Positions 11,576-26,600 of a stretch of DNA of 64,000 nucleotides are shown here, piece after piece. The DNA lies in contig NC_039481.1 in the NCBI RefSeq assembly GCF_003590095.1, positions 2,976,001-3,040,000 on the forward strand, read 5' to 3'. Position numbers and translations under genes: made by a program. Below the pieces are notes generated by a model. It made no database searches. It saw only the letters and a list, made by a program, of their open reading frames with translations, and had not been told where the DNA came from. Origin of the DNA: Trichoplusia ni (Eukaryota; Arthropoda; Insecta; Lepidoptera; Noctuidae). Position 1 is the first letter of the stretch. Every line of letters begins with the position of its first letter.

Positions 11576-11861
11576 TAGCCGTGTTTAATTTTTAAACAGA
11601 TTTTTTTTACAAAACACACCAAGATAGTTAACCTTTTTTAAGAGCTTAAACAAATCGAGTATAGTTAGATTCAAAGAGGATACTCTTAATGAAATTTTCC
11701 ATTTGAAGATTACCTGCTTAGTTGTCCGAGCCTGTCCTTCACATACTTCTACTGTAGCGGTAAACAGAGCGTAACCACTTACAGTATTAAAAGTTGTGCC
11801 AGATTTCGAACGAGTTTTAAGGTAAATCTTAGCCAACTCTCTCTTAAAAGGTTGTTTTTAG

Positions 11862-12265
11862 GATTACGTACCCAAAGGGTAAAAACCCTTTTACTAAAGC
11901 TGCGTTGTTTATCCATCTGTCATCGGAGGTATCTCTGAATCTTGATAGATAGACAGTTGGAATTGTTGATACGCCTAATAATAACTATGTTACACTCATG
12001 CATTTTTATGGATAATGTTTTTTTCTTAGCCTATTTGTACGGAACTCTCAGTGTCGGAGGCTATTTCGGATTTTTCTGCCGGAAAGGTACAATCTTATAG
12101 TTATATTATTGCTGATGACCAATCTACTGGCAAAAGCACCATTAACCTGGTACTTTGTGGGACTAAGGTCCAAATTAGTCCATAGTACGTAGGGTGGCTT
12201 TGGGTGGCTGTCGGTCCAGCCATCCCAATCTTCAGAAGCGCAGACACCATTAACTTTTTCCATAC
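11862..12265 (+). repeat. Decayed copy of a dispersed element containing CGTACCCAAAGGGTAAAAAC
   Basis: The head reads ACGTACCCAAAGGGTAAAAA, then TACTAAAGCTGCG and a CATCTGTCATC block. The far end has TACGGAACTCTCAGTG. This head/body/tail order recurs in other copies here (43471, 25841, 14370, 46376 and, inverted, 52440 and 63085). The minus-strand ORF at 12048-12263 falls inside it and is not a gene. Confidence 0.65.
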
Positions 12266-14300
12266 TTAACGAAATCGGCGAAGAAGTTGCAAATTTAGGT
12301 ACTTTTTGAGCTTCCCCAAAAGAAAAACGTGTAAGTGTTTAACGTTATGAACAAATAACTTGAAGTAGGTATTATAGAGAACATTGGCCTCATGTCTTAT
12401 TGTAGAAAAATGTACATCAATTCAATTGACATGATTGGTCCGGAGCCATTTTAATTTCGGTTGTAAGATCTATGTGTCTAGTTCAATTGTTACTTTACGG
12501 ATTATTATTAAAAGATCTGAAGATGTATTTATAACTGTGACTGCTTTGTCATAGCTTAAAAGGTCTGCACGGATTCTTTAAACTTTAATTTAGTTTAGCG
12601 AGTTTTTTTGTTTCAGAGCAACAACAATATTATATTTTAAATTATTTTGTAGTATGTTAACTAAGTAGAGAGTTCTCGCTATAAATCATTTGTTGATCTG
12701 TGCATTGTAATCTGAATCTGTACTGTCAATAAAAAAAAAGTACTTTATTTTTGAGCAAGAAAAAAAATGTTAAATATAAATATAATTGTATCCACATGAA
12801 AGCACCTTAGCCTTTGTTAGACTGAAATGTATGTTAGTTGTACTCTAAGAAAACTGATATTTATCGTGATAAAGACGCCAGCTGTCATGGTCGTTATTAT
12901 TATAGACACTGCATAGCGAAGTGCTCGACGTTAGACAAATTGTTTAGAAATAACTCCAACAAGTTTTTTAAAAGAGCTAGAGCTCCGCGATAATCTAATG
13001 TACCAAGATAACTATATCAGCTTTCTTTGCTAAATATTCAATAACAATTAGACATTATTCTATAAGTAACTTAGTATAAGTTGTATGAAATATTTATATA
13101 GACAGAAAGAATGCCCTGCAATGGGACATATTCATGGCTAATGCTAAAAAAAGCAGTGAAACTTTGTTGTAAACTTTTCGGAACTTCCAAGCGAAATCGA
13201 AAAAAACGTTTTAAAGTATAACTGAACAAGAAAAACAAGTGAGAATATACATAAAGCTACTTAAGATAATTTAAAAGTAGTGTCGTAAACATTTTATTGC
13301 AGAACTTAAGCATACAATTAGAATAATTGCTAATAAATGCCAGCATATCTAAGTAGGTACTACTAGACAATTGGTGTTAGTACTGGGCAATACTAAGCAT
13401 AGTTATGAGTCCATAGAATTGTGACCTAAATATGCAGACTGGGAGACCGAGGCGTAGTATAACGATTTACGATTGTATCTACATTTTCTACTTCTAATAC
13501 AGTTGTTTTAATGTAACAGTGTTAAACGCCTGCAGTTATTTAAGGACATCGAATTTAAAAGGTTTCATACAATAATAACAAGTTTGAAGTTATTCAAAGT
13601 AAATAATAAATCTTTGTGTGTCACAAAACATTTTCGTTCTACTTGGACAGGAGACGAACCGATTATACGTGCCTTGCAGTTAGCGAGAATTTTTTTGGTT
13701 TTCGTAATATTCTTGAATGTATAGAGATGACAGTTTTAAGTAACTTGATTTATCGAAATGAATTGAAATTTCTATTCATTTGAAAGTTTTCTACTTACAT
13801 TAACGAGAGTCGATATGCTACTAGGCTTGAGGTCTGGGTCGGTAAAGATTTTTTTTTACATCCAGTAACTTCCTATAAATAAGTATTTAATGCTCCTCTT
13901 TTAGTAAACCGTGCGTAATCCTAGGTACTAATATTATGTTCCCGTACAGTCATTTTAGATTCGTAACTGGCGGAGTCCCTGGTAGAATAAAAATAACCCT
14001 GCTCTTGCAATTAACAACTCTACTTCATTGAAATCGGCGAAGTCAATTATATTAACAGTCACAATCAAAACTCGCTCCTGTTTGAAACATCTGTTGCTAA
14101 CAATTTCAGAATATTACAATCAGATATTTCTGTGAACAAAACACTGAAGCTTTTCAGTTAACCCCTCATCTAATATAATTACAATAAACCGATTTAATTA
14201 CTTAGTGTTGAGGAGTTACTCTGGCGCCTTTGTAAAGGTGAGATTCTTGACTTTTCAATTAAAACTGGATTTGATTGATGCATTTTATTCAATTTGATTT
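12266..14300. other. Intergenic stretch between the collagen gene and the GST gene
   Basis: AT-rich sequence with no supported gene. Scattered poly-A/T runs and short ORFs only. Confidence 0.45.
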
Positions 14301-14369
14301 TAATTGCTTTGATAGTTTTGTATTAAAAATAGGGCTTTGATCTTTAACGTTAATGATATTTGATGAAAC

Positions 14370-14520
14370 CTTGTTATTAGAGCGTCGCTGTCTGTCTATC
14401 CGTCTGTCACCAAGCTGTATCTCATGAACCATGAGTTTGAAATTTTCATAGATAATCATTATATTTCTGTTACTGCTGCAACAAAAAATGACGAAAATCG
14501 AAGTTAAACAAGGATTGGTA
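14370..14520 (+). repeat. Degenerate copy of the CGTACCCAAAGGG-type element, middle portion
   Basis: Contains GCTGTCTGTCTATCCGTCTG, then CCAAGCTGTATCTCATGAAC and TTGAAATTTTCATAGAT, the middle section shared with 43500-43610. The minus ORF at 14289-14627 crosses it and is rejected as a gene. Confidence 0.65.
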
Positions 14521-14588
14521 CGGTCACAAAAATGATGGTTGTTTTTTTTCGAAATCCTTTTATTTAGCTTATGGTAGAGTACAATTTC

Positions 14589-14594
14589 TTTATT
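14589..14594 (-). terminator. Candidate AATAAA polyadenylation signal of the zeta GST gene
   Basis: AATAAA on the minus strand, about 65 bases after the TAA stop at 14659-14661. A second AATAAA at 14639-14644 lies only 15 bases past the stop, so the more distal one is preferred. Confidence 0.5.
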
Positions 14595-14658
14595 TACAAT
14601 AATAGTCGTTTTATACATATAAGTCAAACATACGTATATTTATTCACATTGAGACACT

Positions 14659-17600
14659 TTATAATTTTGTTTTCACGTATTCAGGGTGAGTTTCTTGAAA
14701 AACTTTTTCATTTAATAATGCTTTGTATACTTTTGAGACAGTTGGGTACTTGCTGAGGTCTGGTGTAAATCTGAAAAGAAAAAAAAACACGTTTGAATTA
14801 AATTTTATGTCAAATAAAACTTGTTAAGAAGATGAATAGAGAAATGAGATTTTGTTTAACTGAAGTGAAAGGAATTGAAATATGAAAATGAGGTTTTTTG
14901 AATACTTGTGTAATGGGCTTTTTTTGGCTCTAAATTTTAGCGATATTTTGGGTATTTACAATTTATCTGACTGCTGGTTGTAGGTTTTTTCCCCTCCACT
15001 ATCTATGCTACCAAAAAGTAGTATAGATAGTCATGGTGGTATATCCAAATGTCAATATAACTTTGAAACATTTTATTTCTGTAAAACGACGTCGTCTTCA
15101 AGAAATGTAACCCTTGCGTCGTGGAAGTTTCTCAAACATATAATACACTACTCTCATAACTTTTATACCTCGATACAGCATTATACGTCTGCGGCACCAG
15201 ACACAGGTCAGCTATGGTGATCTGGTCTCCGACACAGCACTTCCCCGCTGACTTCCGAAGCAACTCCTCAAGGGTTAGCAAGCCCCGCTCCGTCCAGTAC
15301 TTGCTAAACTTCAGGTATTCTTCCAAAGTGCTAAAGGATCGTTTGATACCAATGTTCTGAAGCGGCTGAATGCCCGATACTATGGTCTATATTTTAAACA
15401 TGAATTAATTACTTAACTACATTTTTCAAACATTTTTCTTAAAAATTTATTTTGTGGCTTTTAAAAAACCAGCCAAGCGGGAGTCAGTAACTTGGGCATA
15501 AGCGTTTATTCGTTCAGCTGAAATCCATACATTTTTCTTGATAAGAAAGCCGGGATATACTTTTTTTATTTCCTGAGCAACGGCCAAATTGTAAACGGGC
15601 TCCCGAGCGATAACTAAACCCATCAAACACACCAGATAATTATAGGTTTTATGGTAACTGTGGACCCAGAGATGTACGGTCGGGAGAAATTAAACATTTA
15701 ACACCTTTAAAATGGGGGCAGGTAGAACCAATTAAATTAATTACATAAATTAGAGAAAGGTCACCCAAAGTTCTGTGTTCTCCGTTTTTATGATCACCTA
15801 CGTCATATTCTGTCAGCCCCTTAATAAAGTTAGGATTTATTTTATTTAACTTACTTGGTAATGGGGACCAGTAAGCTATACTAGAATAAATATAATGAAA
15901 TTGAAAAAGTTGAAGTGAAACTTTCTCGATTGAGTCATAAAAAGATTCAAACAAAAAGTTTGATATGTATAATACAGTTTTCATATCAAGCTTTGTCTTT
16001 AATGCGAGTTTACTTTTATCAGAAACATTTCTTAGTTTCTATAATATGTTAATTATGTAAGTTATTCCCTGGTAATGGTATCAGTTGATAGGATTATGAT
16101 CCTATGATCCTAAAAATGGTGTAAATGTACTACAGAATAGATCGATATTTATCATCATGCCTATTAGCTTAGAATCATCTAATGCTGGACACAGGCCCTG
16201 CTCTTGTGTGTCCTTTACGTCATTCAGGTTTTACCAGTAAACTGAACCATATCATAAAGCCAAGGCTCTCTCGGTGGTTTCTGAGTCCTAAACTTGCACG
16301 TATGGAAAAGAGACTCAGCGCCGTTTGTGCACTGTAAATTGCATCGCTTTAAGACGGGGTGGTTGGTCTTTCATGATCATTACTGCATATAATGTAGCTG
16401 TACGGATAGCGACCGCTGGGCAAAGGTCACCACACCATGAGAGCTAGCAGAAGCATGGCGTCACTGAAGGCGGCTTACAAAGCGATGTCAGGACGATCTT
16501 AACGCTTACCGCGTTGGCTGGTTCCTTGAGGCCCAGGATTGATAGTTGTGGAAAAATTTGGGGGAGGTCTTTGCCAAGCAGTGGGACACAGTAGGCTATG
16601 TAAAAAATATATAAGCAATATACATTTGTACAAAGAAATACCTCACAGATCTGTCTCATTTGTACTCTCTCCATCAAAGTGCCGGGCATCAGGGACGGCT
16701 GCGGTCGAGATTCCTCCAGGTACTGCACGATGGCCATAGACTCCACCAAGGTCTCATTATCTAGGTAGAGAGCATGCTACTTAATATAATGTATAAGATA
16801 AACATACACTATGTAATATGTAGATATGCCTATGTCGAAACCGTTTTCCATGTTTTTTTTATGAATAATTGGTTCTTAAATACACATGAATAGCCCGTTC
16901 AATATGTCATTAAGAATCCTAATGAAACGGTGACGTAAATATTTATGAAGAATAATTGACTGTTTATTATAAGTCAATAGTTGACAAATTGCTTGTTTGT
17001 ATCTTAAGTTGTTATCTACGGGCAGTCGTGGAAAACTGCCCCTCCTAAACGGTAGCGTAGTGTTTGGTCTACCTTTACACTTGAAAAAGCCCTACTAAGG
17101 CTAACCACGTCCTACAACACTATTATATGGTTGTGGAACAATCACAGCACAATACATGGCGTAAAGCAGCATCTCTCTTCCATGGCAGCTGCCTCTTAGA
17201 AAGATCTCGTGGTTGGTCTTCAGATCTGGTGAGAGGTCATGTTGTGAGACTATTTTGTTTATTCCGATAAGAATTGCAAAACAAGAAAAATCTTGAATTA
17301 CATAGAGTATGCTAAAGATAACTACATGAAGAGAGCCACTGATATTAACAGAAAAATGAGGAGGATTCATAATTATTGGGGAACAGTTAATTCTCGCGTA
17401 CGTATTTCTTGGGATGCCTAAGAACTCCGTGAGTTAGGTCCGAAACGAAACTAGTCGACCGAATCCGATAAATACCCGTCAGTAAACATTTCTTAAACAA
17501 TTATCAAAACTATTCATTATTCAAGAACATTTTAACACAAAACAAAACGCAATCGAAATAAGCATGATTTTTCGAAATCAGACGATCAAAGCAAAAGCAG

Positions 17601-20600
17601 CAGCCGTGAACTTACTCTTAAACAAATGAATACACAATAAATAATTATTCATCCACTTCAATTAACTTTGATTCGATCCCGAATCGATTAGTTTCTGTTG
17701 AAACTACACACCATTTAATTTGTTAAAAGGTCTCACTATCAATTGAACCTCTCTAACGCTGTGCTTCTTGAACGGGCCCAGTTTCTCCAGAATACAGATA
17801 TTTAACTCACTTAATTCGTCTTCTATTTGATTCGCAGGTACATTAAGCGAACTTAAGATATTCCTCCAGGCGGAAAGTATGAGCAAATAAGCCTGCCCAA
17901 TGGTAAATTATTTTCGTAATATTGTCATTTTACGATACAATTTGAACTCTTTGCAGTTAAGCTTAGATGAGGTTCTTCTTTGGCATTTCGTTCTCGTTTT
18001 CTGTGCCTAGTTGCTTTGATCATCGTCCCGAAAGCATTTATCGACAAGTGCTGTCAATATTGGTGACCGCACTAGTTTTGTGACTTAATGTACAAAATAT
18101 TAATATAAGAATTTATTGGTCTACTTTATTTTTTCTAGAAAATATTGACGTAAGTAGAGTTTTTATTAGGTAAGTAGAGTATTACCTGAATATAGACTAG
18201 GCCTTTATTAAAATACGTTTCGGAGTATTTTCTGCTTATTCACACAGTAGGTGTATCTAAAGATACCAATATGTAATTCAAAAGAAAACAAAAATAGATA
18301 CAAAACAAACTAGACGACGCAAAGATGTTAAATTTAATGGATTCTAAATTGTTTCCAATTTATTTCAACTAATGAAGTCGTTAACGTTAGTGTCGGAGTA
18401 ATTGTTAAAATATTTTACAAACATCCCTCAATTTAGACGTGGCTAGTTGAGCAAATAGTTGAAACACAAATATTTATTAGCAGCCATTACACATCAGTTT
18501 GTAGGATGCAATGACCCAAATAGTTTTCAATTCAGTCACACTTATAGGGGTCCTTACTATAAGCGTGTAGTATTACTAAACATAATTTACCGAATTGTGC
18601 TGTATGAATTAAAAACCTTAGCAAGCGTGATGTTTTTGCAAGAGCTTTCATCGACTGGAAACGAAATTTCATACCCGTACAGGTGCTTTCCATGGCTACT
18701 AAAGTGTGTGCCTTAGTGAATGTAATTCGCAGTTCCGTAAAATATTGTTCCGAAAAAGTATTGTAATTCAATTGTAAAAAAATATATGTTTTCATTGCTG
18801 ATAAAAAATACCAATATAGCGAAGATCAAGATGACTGCATTTCAAGCATAAAGACGCATATTCAAAATATCATTATAACGTCTTGTTTTCCTATACAGAA
18901 TCCATTGAATGCCAGTCTGATTTACACTTGACCAGTTTTTCTATGTGCGATGTGTCGCCATGTTTATTAACGGAATCGCAGAGTTATTGACCGAGGCACT
19001 TAACAGACGGCCGGCTACGCAAATCATATTTGATTGTAACAGACTGGACGGATCGCGACTCCGTTTGAATATTTAATATTGAAGCTTTAGGCCTAACTCC
19101 ACGTAAAGAAATTAATTATTTGTAGCTTTATTTTTGTGTTTTTAATTTAAAGGGTTGATGTAAGATATGGAAAACTGCCTAAAGGTGGAATGTTTTCCTT
19201 TGATATCAACATTATGGATTAATGATTACTTAAATACTACTCTTCAATTTAATACCTAATGGGAACTAAAATAAAATAGAAAACGTTACATAATAAGTAT
19301 ATTACTTTAGGATAACACTAACTATCCAGACCAGCGTATCTACGAGTATTTATGAAACATTTTGAACATATTTAATCCCAATTTATTTACCCCTCCATTA
19401 CCTACCACACAAGGGTTTACAAAGTATTAGATACTTTATCATTGGCTTTTAATCTAAGCTTAACCGCTTACAGGCCGTAACGGGACTTTAACGCCGGCGA
19501 TAGAAAATTATAGGGGTGTATAGATTAGCGGCTAATGTCTGTGATGGCGTGTGCTAAACATTTACTTATCAATTTGTACTGAGTTGCTGTAAACATAAAG
19601 GTTACTTTGAAAGTACTCCATTAGTAAAGGTAGGTACTATGTAAAAGTAAAAAAGCTTGATATTATAAACGACTGTTATTTTTTAGCAGCATAATTGATT
19701 TGGTAGTCTTTATTGTTGTTTTACATTGCTTTTTTGTCGTTGTTTTATTTCAAACTCACTCAGGGCAGAGGTAGCCACGTTCTACTTCAAAACTTCTATC
19801 TTCTCAAAATAATCTTTAGAAAATACCTAATGCTTATTACTTACATCACACATGAATAAACATTGAAAAAAGATTATATTTACATCTAATTTCAAAAGAA
19901 CCCGATCCCTCTAACCAATTACTTATTTATGGATGCTAATTAAACAACTTTCTGAGACACGTTTCACTCTTCCTGGACCTGAGTGAGCCCCTAGGATGCC
20001 GTTAGCTTCATATTGCCTGTACTTAGCCATATGTCGCTAAGTCTAGATTCCAATACATCGGTGACGTCAAATTCCAGTATTAAAATTAAAGCTCGTTCTG
20101 AGGTTTTATGATTAGCTGTTATAAAAATGATATACTGATTCCGTTATTAATGGCCTATTAATGATTAAAATATAACTCTGTCAAGAACGAAATCATAATA
20201 CCTTGTAGAATGTACAAGGAATTATTTTTGCAAAACAATAAAACAAATTTCCAAAAAAATAAGTAGGTAGGTGCTGTACCTACCTACTTATTTTAGGTAG
20301 GTACAGCTTTTATTGTTATTATATCAAGAAGAACTGTCTGTCTTTAAAAAAAAACATGTAGCTATCATGTATATATATATCATCATATATGCGATACACT
20401 TTCGTGAATTACAAAAAGACAGAAAGCGGATTCTTAGTAATTTACCGTTTGGATTTAGAATCCTAATAGAGTAGGTGTTTAATATACATTTGAAGGCCCG
20501 AAACAAGAAATTTGAAATCACGTAAACTTGCTTTGAGAGGTGAGTGAGTATATTTAATAAGACTCTAATCATAAAATCTAAAAATACGTCAAGAAGCAGA

Positions 20601-23600
20601 ATGTGATATTTTTATAAATTATTCTTTATAATCGTAATTGTGGTAAGTTTAGTACTAACAACAAGTACGGATAGAGGAGTGGTTGATTTCCCCACGCCAT
20701 AAACGCTCGGTTTAACCCCGCGTAGTACAAGCGTTTGTGTGATCCACGAATGAATGATCGTCAGTCTAAGTATCTTTGGGCATGTGACTTGAATGTTTGT
20801 GAAAACGCTGGTACGCACGAACTAAATTCTTTAGTTTGGGAATCATATTAAAAACATATACCCAAAATATTATTTTATTGTTGTAATAAAGCTCAGCTTC
20901 TATCAGCATACACATTGTACTTGTTAGAGAGTCGGCTCTATCTTGTAGTAATCATATAGACCTTGTAACAATTAGCTGTAATCCAACGGATTAGGTTACG
21001 TATCATATTTTCATCTCTGACTAAAAGTTTAATATCTTAACTAGTGCGTCGAATAAAATTATAAAACTACTAGCTGTTGCCCGCGACTTCGTCCGCGTGG
21101 TTAGAAGAAATTGCGACTATAACTTGAGATTTAAACAATCCTATCTCTCAAGTTGGATCGAACTGCACATGGTGTGCGAATTTTATTATAATCGGTTAAG
21201 TGGTTTAGGAGTCCATTGAGGACAAACGTTGTGACACGAGATTTATATATATTAAGATTTATTTACTTTTTAACGTCAATCTAATGAACTTGTGTAAAAT
21301 TGTTTTTAAATCAATATTTTTATATATTTCTTATTTAGGTACACGTATGTGTACCATGAGAAGGCACAGCTTCAATTTCCTCCTTTTATTTAACCAGGCC
21401 TATGGTTAACAGAAATAAGGAGTTTTTTGTTCTATAGGTTCTTGCCATCCAAATTGCAATTGTGTCACTATCAGTTAAGCGTAAACAGACAGATAGACAA
21501 AGTTACTTACACCGTACACTCTTACATTATTAGAACTGATTTTATACAACTTTCGGGGAACCCTAGGTAGCGAGACAAACAATATTTACATTCTACCCGA
21601 TTAGCATGTTTCGAAGTATTTCGCTTAACATATTCAATTCATTGAGTGTATTCAACATTAAAGTGATTGGAAAATATCTTATAGTGAGCTATTTTGTATT
21701 AAAACTATTGTATCTTTTTCAAGCACTACATAATATGTAGATTCAATTTCATGACTGTTTATTTTAGTGACAATACAAAACATTATTTAATAATCAGTAT
21801 TCCTTCTTCAAGCAGAAACGTTATTAATTTTCTGATACTATGGCCACTCATTTCCGCTACGCCCTAAAAAACAATATATTTCGTTACATTTTTCATACAA
21901 TGTTTGTCACAGAAAGATGTTTACACGGTAAACAGTGATTTTCTCCACAAATGCCGCTCAAGCCGGATATTTAAGGCAAAAAGGTTCATTTTTGATTATG
22001 ACTTTATGTGAGGTTGGCAGAATACCGTCAAATACTACGTTTTTTAGGTTTATCGAGTAAGAGGGAAAATATGAAAGCTTCGGAAAATGTGTAGAGCTTT
22101 TTTGATCGTTGTTATGTCGCAAAATATGGTTGTATACCTTAAGTTGAAGGATACCGTTTTTCAAAATGAACGAATAAATCGGTGTAGATATAACGTATAA
22201 ATATGTGAATTAAGGATTTAAATTTGTACCCTTTGTTGGACTCCATATAAGACTATACCCACAGTAGAGTCAGCTATATCTCTTTCAGTTTGTTTATTAT
22301 GTCCTGAATTAATCATAAATAATCGTTTAACCCCAAAACATTTTATAATCAGATTCAAATCTTTACTTATGACCAGACTATAATTCCCCTCCTCTCCGAA
22401 CATCTAAAGCCAAAATTGAGTTACAAGTACCTCCCGTTTACGCAATACGTGTTAATGACGTAGTTATCAGCGCAGGCAAAGTGCACTCCATCGAGACAAG
22501 AGGGTATTGTGCCGCGGCGGTGACATCAGCGAATATTGAACCAAATATGCATGTTATAACAAGGCACAATCGACCTAATGCTTGATAAACGGTTGTTGAC
22601 TGGACGTGATTAGTTTGATGTCGAGTGATGAGTAGTGATGAGTTGCGATGATGTAATTAGTTGGTCGTGAATTGAGTGGCGTGGAATTGCGATTTCATGG
22701 GTCGTGATTGTTGGATGGTTAGATTGTTGTGTCTATTATGTATGGTTGTCATATTTGATGTTATAATTAGGTGTTGTAGTCTTTTGTGTTTCGCTGTGTG
22801 GATAGTAAGTGGACAAGTTGCTTTTCTTAAATATATGGGAGATAGTTGGTGAAATTCGTTCTATTTTAAACTTTCAGATACCATTCTCCATCTTTGTTCA
22901 AATCAGTATTATTAATACAAGTCAGAAATCCTGTCAAATCATCAGAATTAAATGTGACGTTCACGGGTAACTGATTTTTTTGCTGATTTATAAAAAAAAT
23001 GCAAAGAATGATTCAGAAGAAATTTATCCCGATGCAGGGACAACAAAAGGCATACAAATTCTAATTCGAGATGCAAGTCCTTCACATTAAAACAAAATGT
23101 CCGACGAAAGCCATATTATAAGCAACTGAGTACGAGGTCTCCGCATCTATATTTTTATTGTTCGGTAATAAATGTATAATGTTTTGGGGTAGAAGTAGGT
23201 CAGGTGTAAAGGCTACACTGAGCCGGCATCGGGCACGTAGATATCCGACACAGTCAGGCTTTTGTGCACTTCACTTCAACATGTATAGACTTATGAATAG
23301 AATATAATTTCAAGAATCGTATGCTTAAAATATCTACCATTTCCTAAAAAGCAAGATAATTTGGTGAGGAATAGTAAATTATAGGAATCTTCACATGTGT
23401 GAAAAGAGAGAAAGAGAAAACATCAGGTTTATAAGAAAATATTTCAACGGGTTTGATCCAATGATTGCAGACTTGGTTAAAAAGTAGAAGGCACTAAAAT
23501 AATAACGTTTTTGATATAAACATACTAAAAGATTCACTTTTTCATGTTCAGAATTGTAATAAGAATCTAACAGCTTAATTATTACTAATTAAATGAATGG

Positions 23601-26600
23601 TTCATATGTACCATAGATACTTATATCGAAAGGTCAACGGCAATTAAATCTGTCGATGTTTTAGCGGGCCTTTAACATCCCTAACCAATGATCGGAATAT
23701 AGAAAGTGGATTTGGAAGTCAAGTGAAGCAGAAACTGGTCGAATCCCTTCCCACGACACAAACTAGACTAAGTGCTTTCTAAACAGAGATTATAAAGAAC
23801 TGTAAGTATTTAGAAAATTAAATATATTTGTTTAAGTTTTGTTGAATTTCAAAATTGGTTTTTATTTTTGTTTTATTTACAGGTACAATACATATATCGT
23901 ATCTAAACAAATTTCTTGTACCTATCCTGTATACTAAAACAGCCTATACTAAATCACAATGACAATTTAAATTAACAGCCAACGCACTCCAAAAAAGGGG
24001 TGACATAAAAACCTGAATATTTTCCTCGCGTTCCATTTTTGTGAAATCGAGCAAATTGGTGTGTTAGAAGCTTTTATCGTCGAAACTGTGGATATGGGCG
24101 AATGACGTTATAACACACGAACGAAGATGTAACTATTGGGGCCTGCCACCAGGTCTTTAAGTCATGTTATTGCAGTGGAATTGAGACGGTGCACTTCAAA
24201 GAGCGGCGGCTGTCTTTCTAGGTAGGTAATTCTTATTATTTAATATAATAATTATTAGTACCTTTTTATTGATTCACTAGCTGTTGCCCGCGACTTCGTC
24301 CCCGTTTTTTTTTACATTTTCCCTTGTATCTTCGCTCCTATTAGTCGCAGCGTGATGGTTTATAGCCTAAAGCCTTCCTCGATGAATGGTCTATTCAACA
24401 CAAAAAGAATTTTTCAATTTGGACCAGTAGTTCCTGAGATTAGCGCGTCCAAACAAACAAACTCTTTAACAATATATTAGTATAGATTACTTGCTTAATA
24501 GACATTTCTGTCTGTTGCAAAATATGGAACAGCAGTTTTAGCTTACATATAGCTTTCATTCCATGTTTGAAAATATGTTGCAACCTTAGTTTATCGAGAA
24601 TTCCTTTACATTTAACTAGTAAGCTATTTAATATTTCTACTGAAATTTTGCATTACCTGACCGAGAAAGTTGTGACGTGTGAGTTTCCAGTTAAATTTTC
24701 ATAGAATTTCACGATGTGCATTTGTTTGTCTGAAACGGTTTCAAAATATTTATGTCAAACTGTACTTTGCACAAGAATAAATGTTATAAATTGTGTTGAA
24801 GATGTGTCGTTCATATTATTTTAAATATAATACAACTATTCGTGTCCAAAAAGTATTTACTAACACAGCTTCAACGCCTACGTGATTAAATCATAATATT
24901 GGGCAGCGGAATCTTTTGCAAAAATGACTTATTATTTCTTTGGCCTAAGGGAAATTACCTCTTGGGCCTTTTGGGATATTGTGGGCACAATCAACCCACA
25001 GATATTTACAGCGAAAAACGAATGACATATTATTATGTTCTTCACAATAGAGAAGTATTTTTTTTCACCCCTCACCTTTACCGAAAGCGCTGTGGAAATA
25101 TGTTTCTGTCAAATTAATTTTCGAGATTTATAGTTCAGTACTTTTACCCATTACTAGGTGATGTAATTTTTTTTTTGGGAAATAGTACTTTTACTTATAA
25201 TAAACTACAAAATTCACGTTTATGTATCAGTAAAAGGTGTTTCTCTACTTTCTCTTAACTCTGCAGTTAGCCCGAACGCAGGCTAAACTGCTACCCGGAT
25301 TTTTGGCGGTGTTCCAGCCTCCAGCCAAAAATAAATACAGTACAGTAAGATCACTTAAGTCATTCTAAGACAACTTACAGGAAGTTATTAACATTTATAA
25401 AACCCGCTTTCATGTTCCATAAAGGTGTAAAGTCATATTTGGTATACATAAATAGAACTTTCAAGTAGGTCTGACACATGATTACGTATTTGCTATTCAT
25501 GAATGAAATAAAACCGTACTGTATTTGTTGTAAAATTGTTCTCAACGCCTCTTATTAAGTGTCGAGTGTTTTGTGAAATGGTTTCTTGAAGAGGGTGAAA
25601 TGGGGTGTTAGAGTTTGTGTGGAAAATCTTTTTCCAAGTGCGTAATACATTTGATAATATATAACATTGGAACTTAGGGACAAGTTTCACGAAAACAAGA
25701 CGATATTGAAGAGTTTGTAAATATCGTGAAAATTCATTGCACTTGTGAAAGCCTTGTTCTAAACTTGGCCTTGCTTTTTTCATTTAGATGAATACTTTTT
25801 TATTTGTCACTTTTTTCTTTTTTATCAACATATCATTTTTAGCGTTCCGTATTCAAAGGGTAAAAACGGAACACTATTACTAAGGCCCCACTGTCTGTCT
25901 TTCTTTACGTCTATCAGTCATCAGGCTATGATGACTATCATGAAGAGGCTGCAAAAATTGTAAAAGGCAATGCATTTCTGTAAATGCTATAACAATAAAT
26001 ATTAATATAACAAAAGAGGTATTGTTTCACCTCTCTCTCAGCTGCCACGGTCATTAATTTGAAGGGTGATCCACTTTAGCCTAAAAAGTTAAAGTACACT
26101 TTAGAATTATCAATATCAGTTCAGCAAACGTTACGTTTTTCAGTGTAAAATGATATCAGACATCGTCAATTCTCAAAATAGACAACCATTAATGTCTGTT
26201 CGTCAAGTGTTTCTAGTGACTCCAATTGTCATTTGTTACTACGAATTGATATGCTGACGTCATCAGCAACCGTCGAACTCTCAAATATAACAGAACCCTA
26301 CAGACTTTATTTTTTGCGGGCTGATCGTGAACGCGATCGGTATGGGCTTTAAGCGCATAATTGCGCCATTAAACTTTCGAGCTGGTTGTTAGTTGTGTGC
26401 ACTCTGTTTTTTCTAAAGATACTTTGCTCGTTTAAAGGACTATCAAACAGTCAACGGGCTTTAAGTGTAGGTATATTTATTGAATCCACGGATATCGATC
26501 CCCTCTTCGGGCAAACATTGTTGTGATCTGCGAATGTTCTGTGTTCTGATTCTAGGTTTTAAAGGCACCTAGAAACAGAACAAGCTCGACTTAAATGTTT

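Noticed and set aside
12048..12263. Minus-strand ORF of 71 codons
   Set aside because: Lies inside a dispersed repeat copy and shows no protein family features.
14571..14756. Plus-strand ORF of 61 codons
   Set aside because: Antisense to the last GST exon and its 3' UTR.
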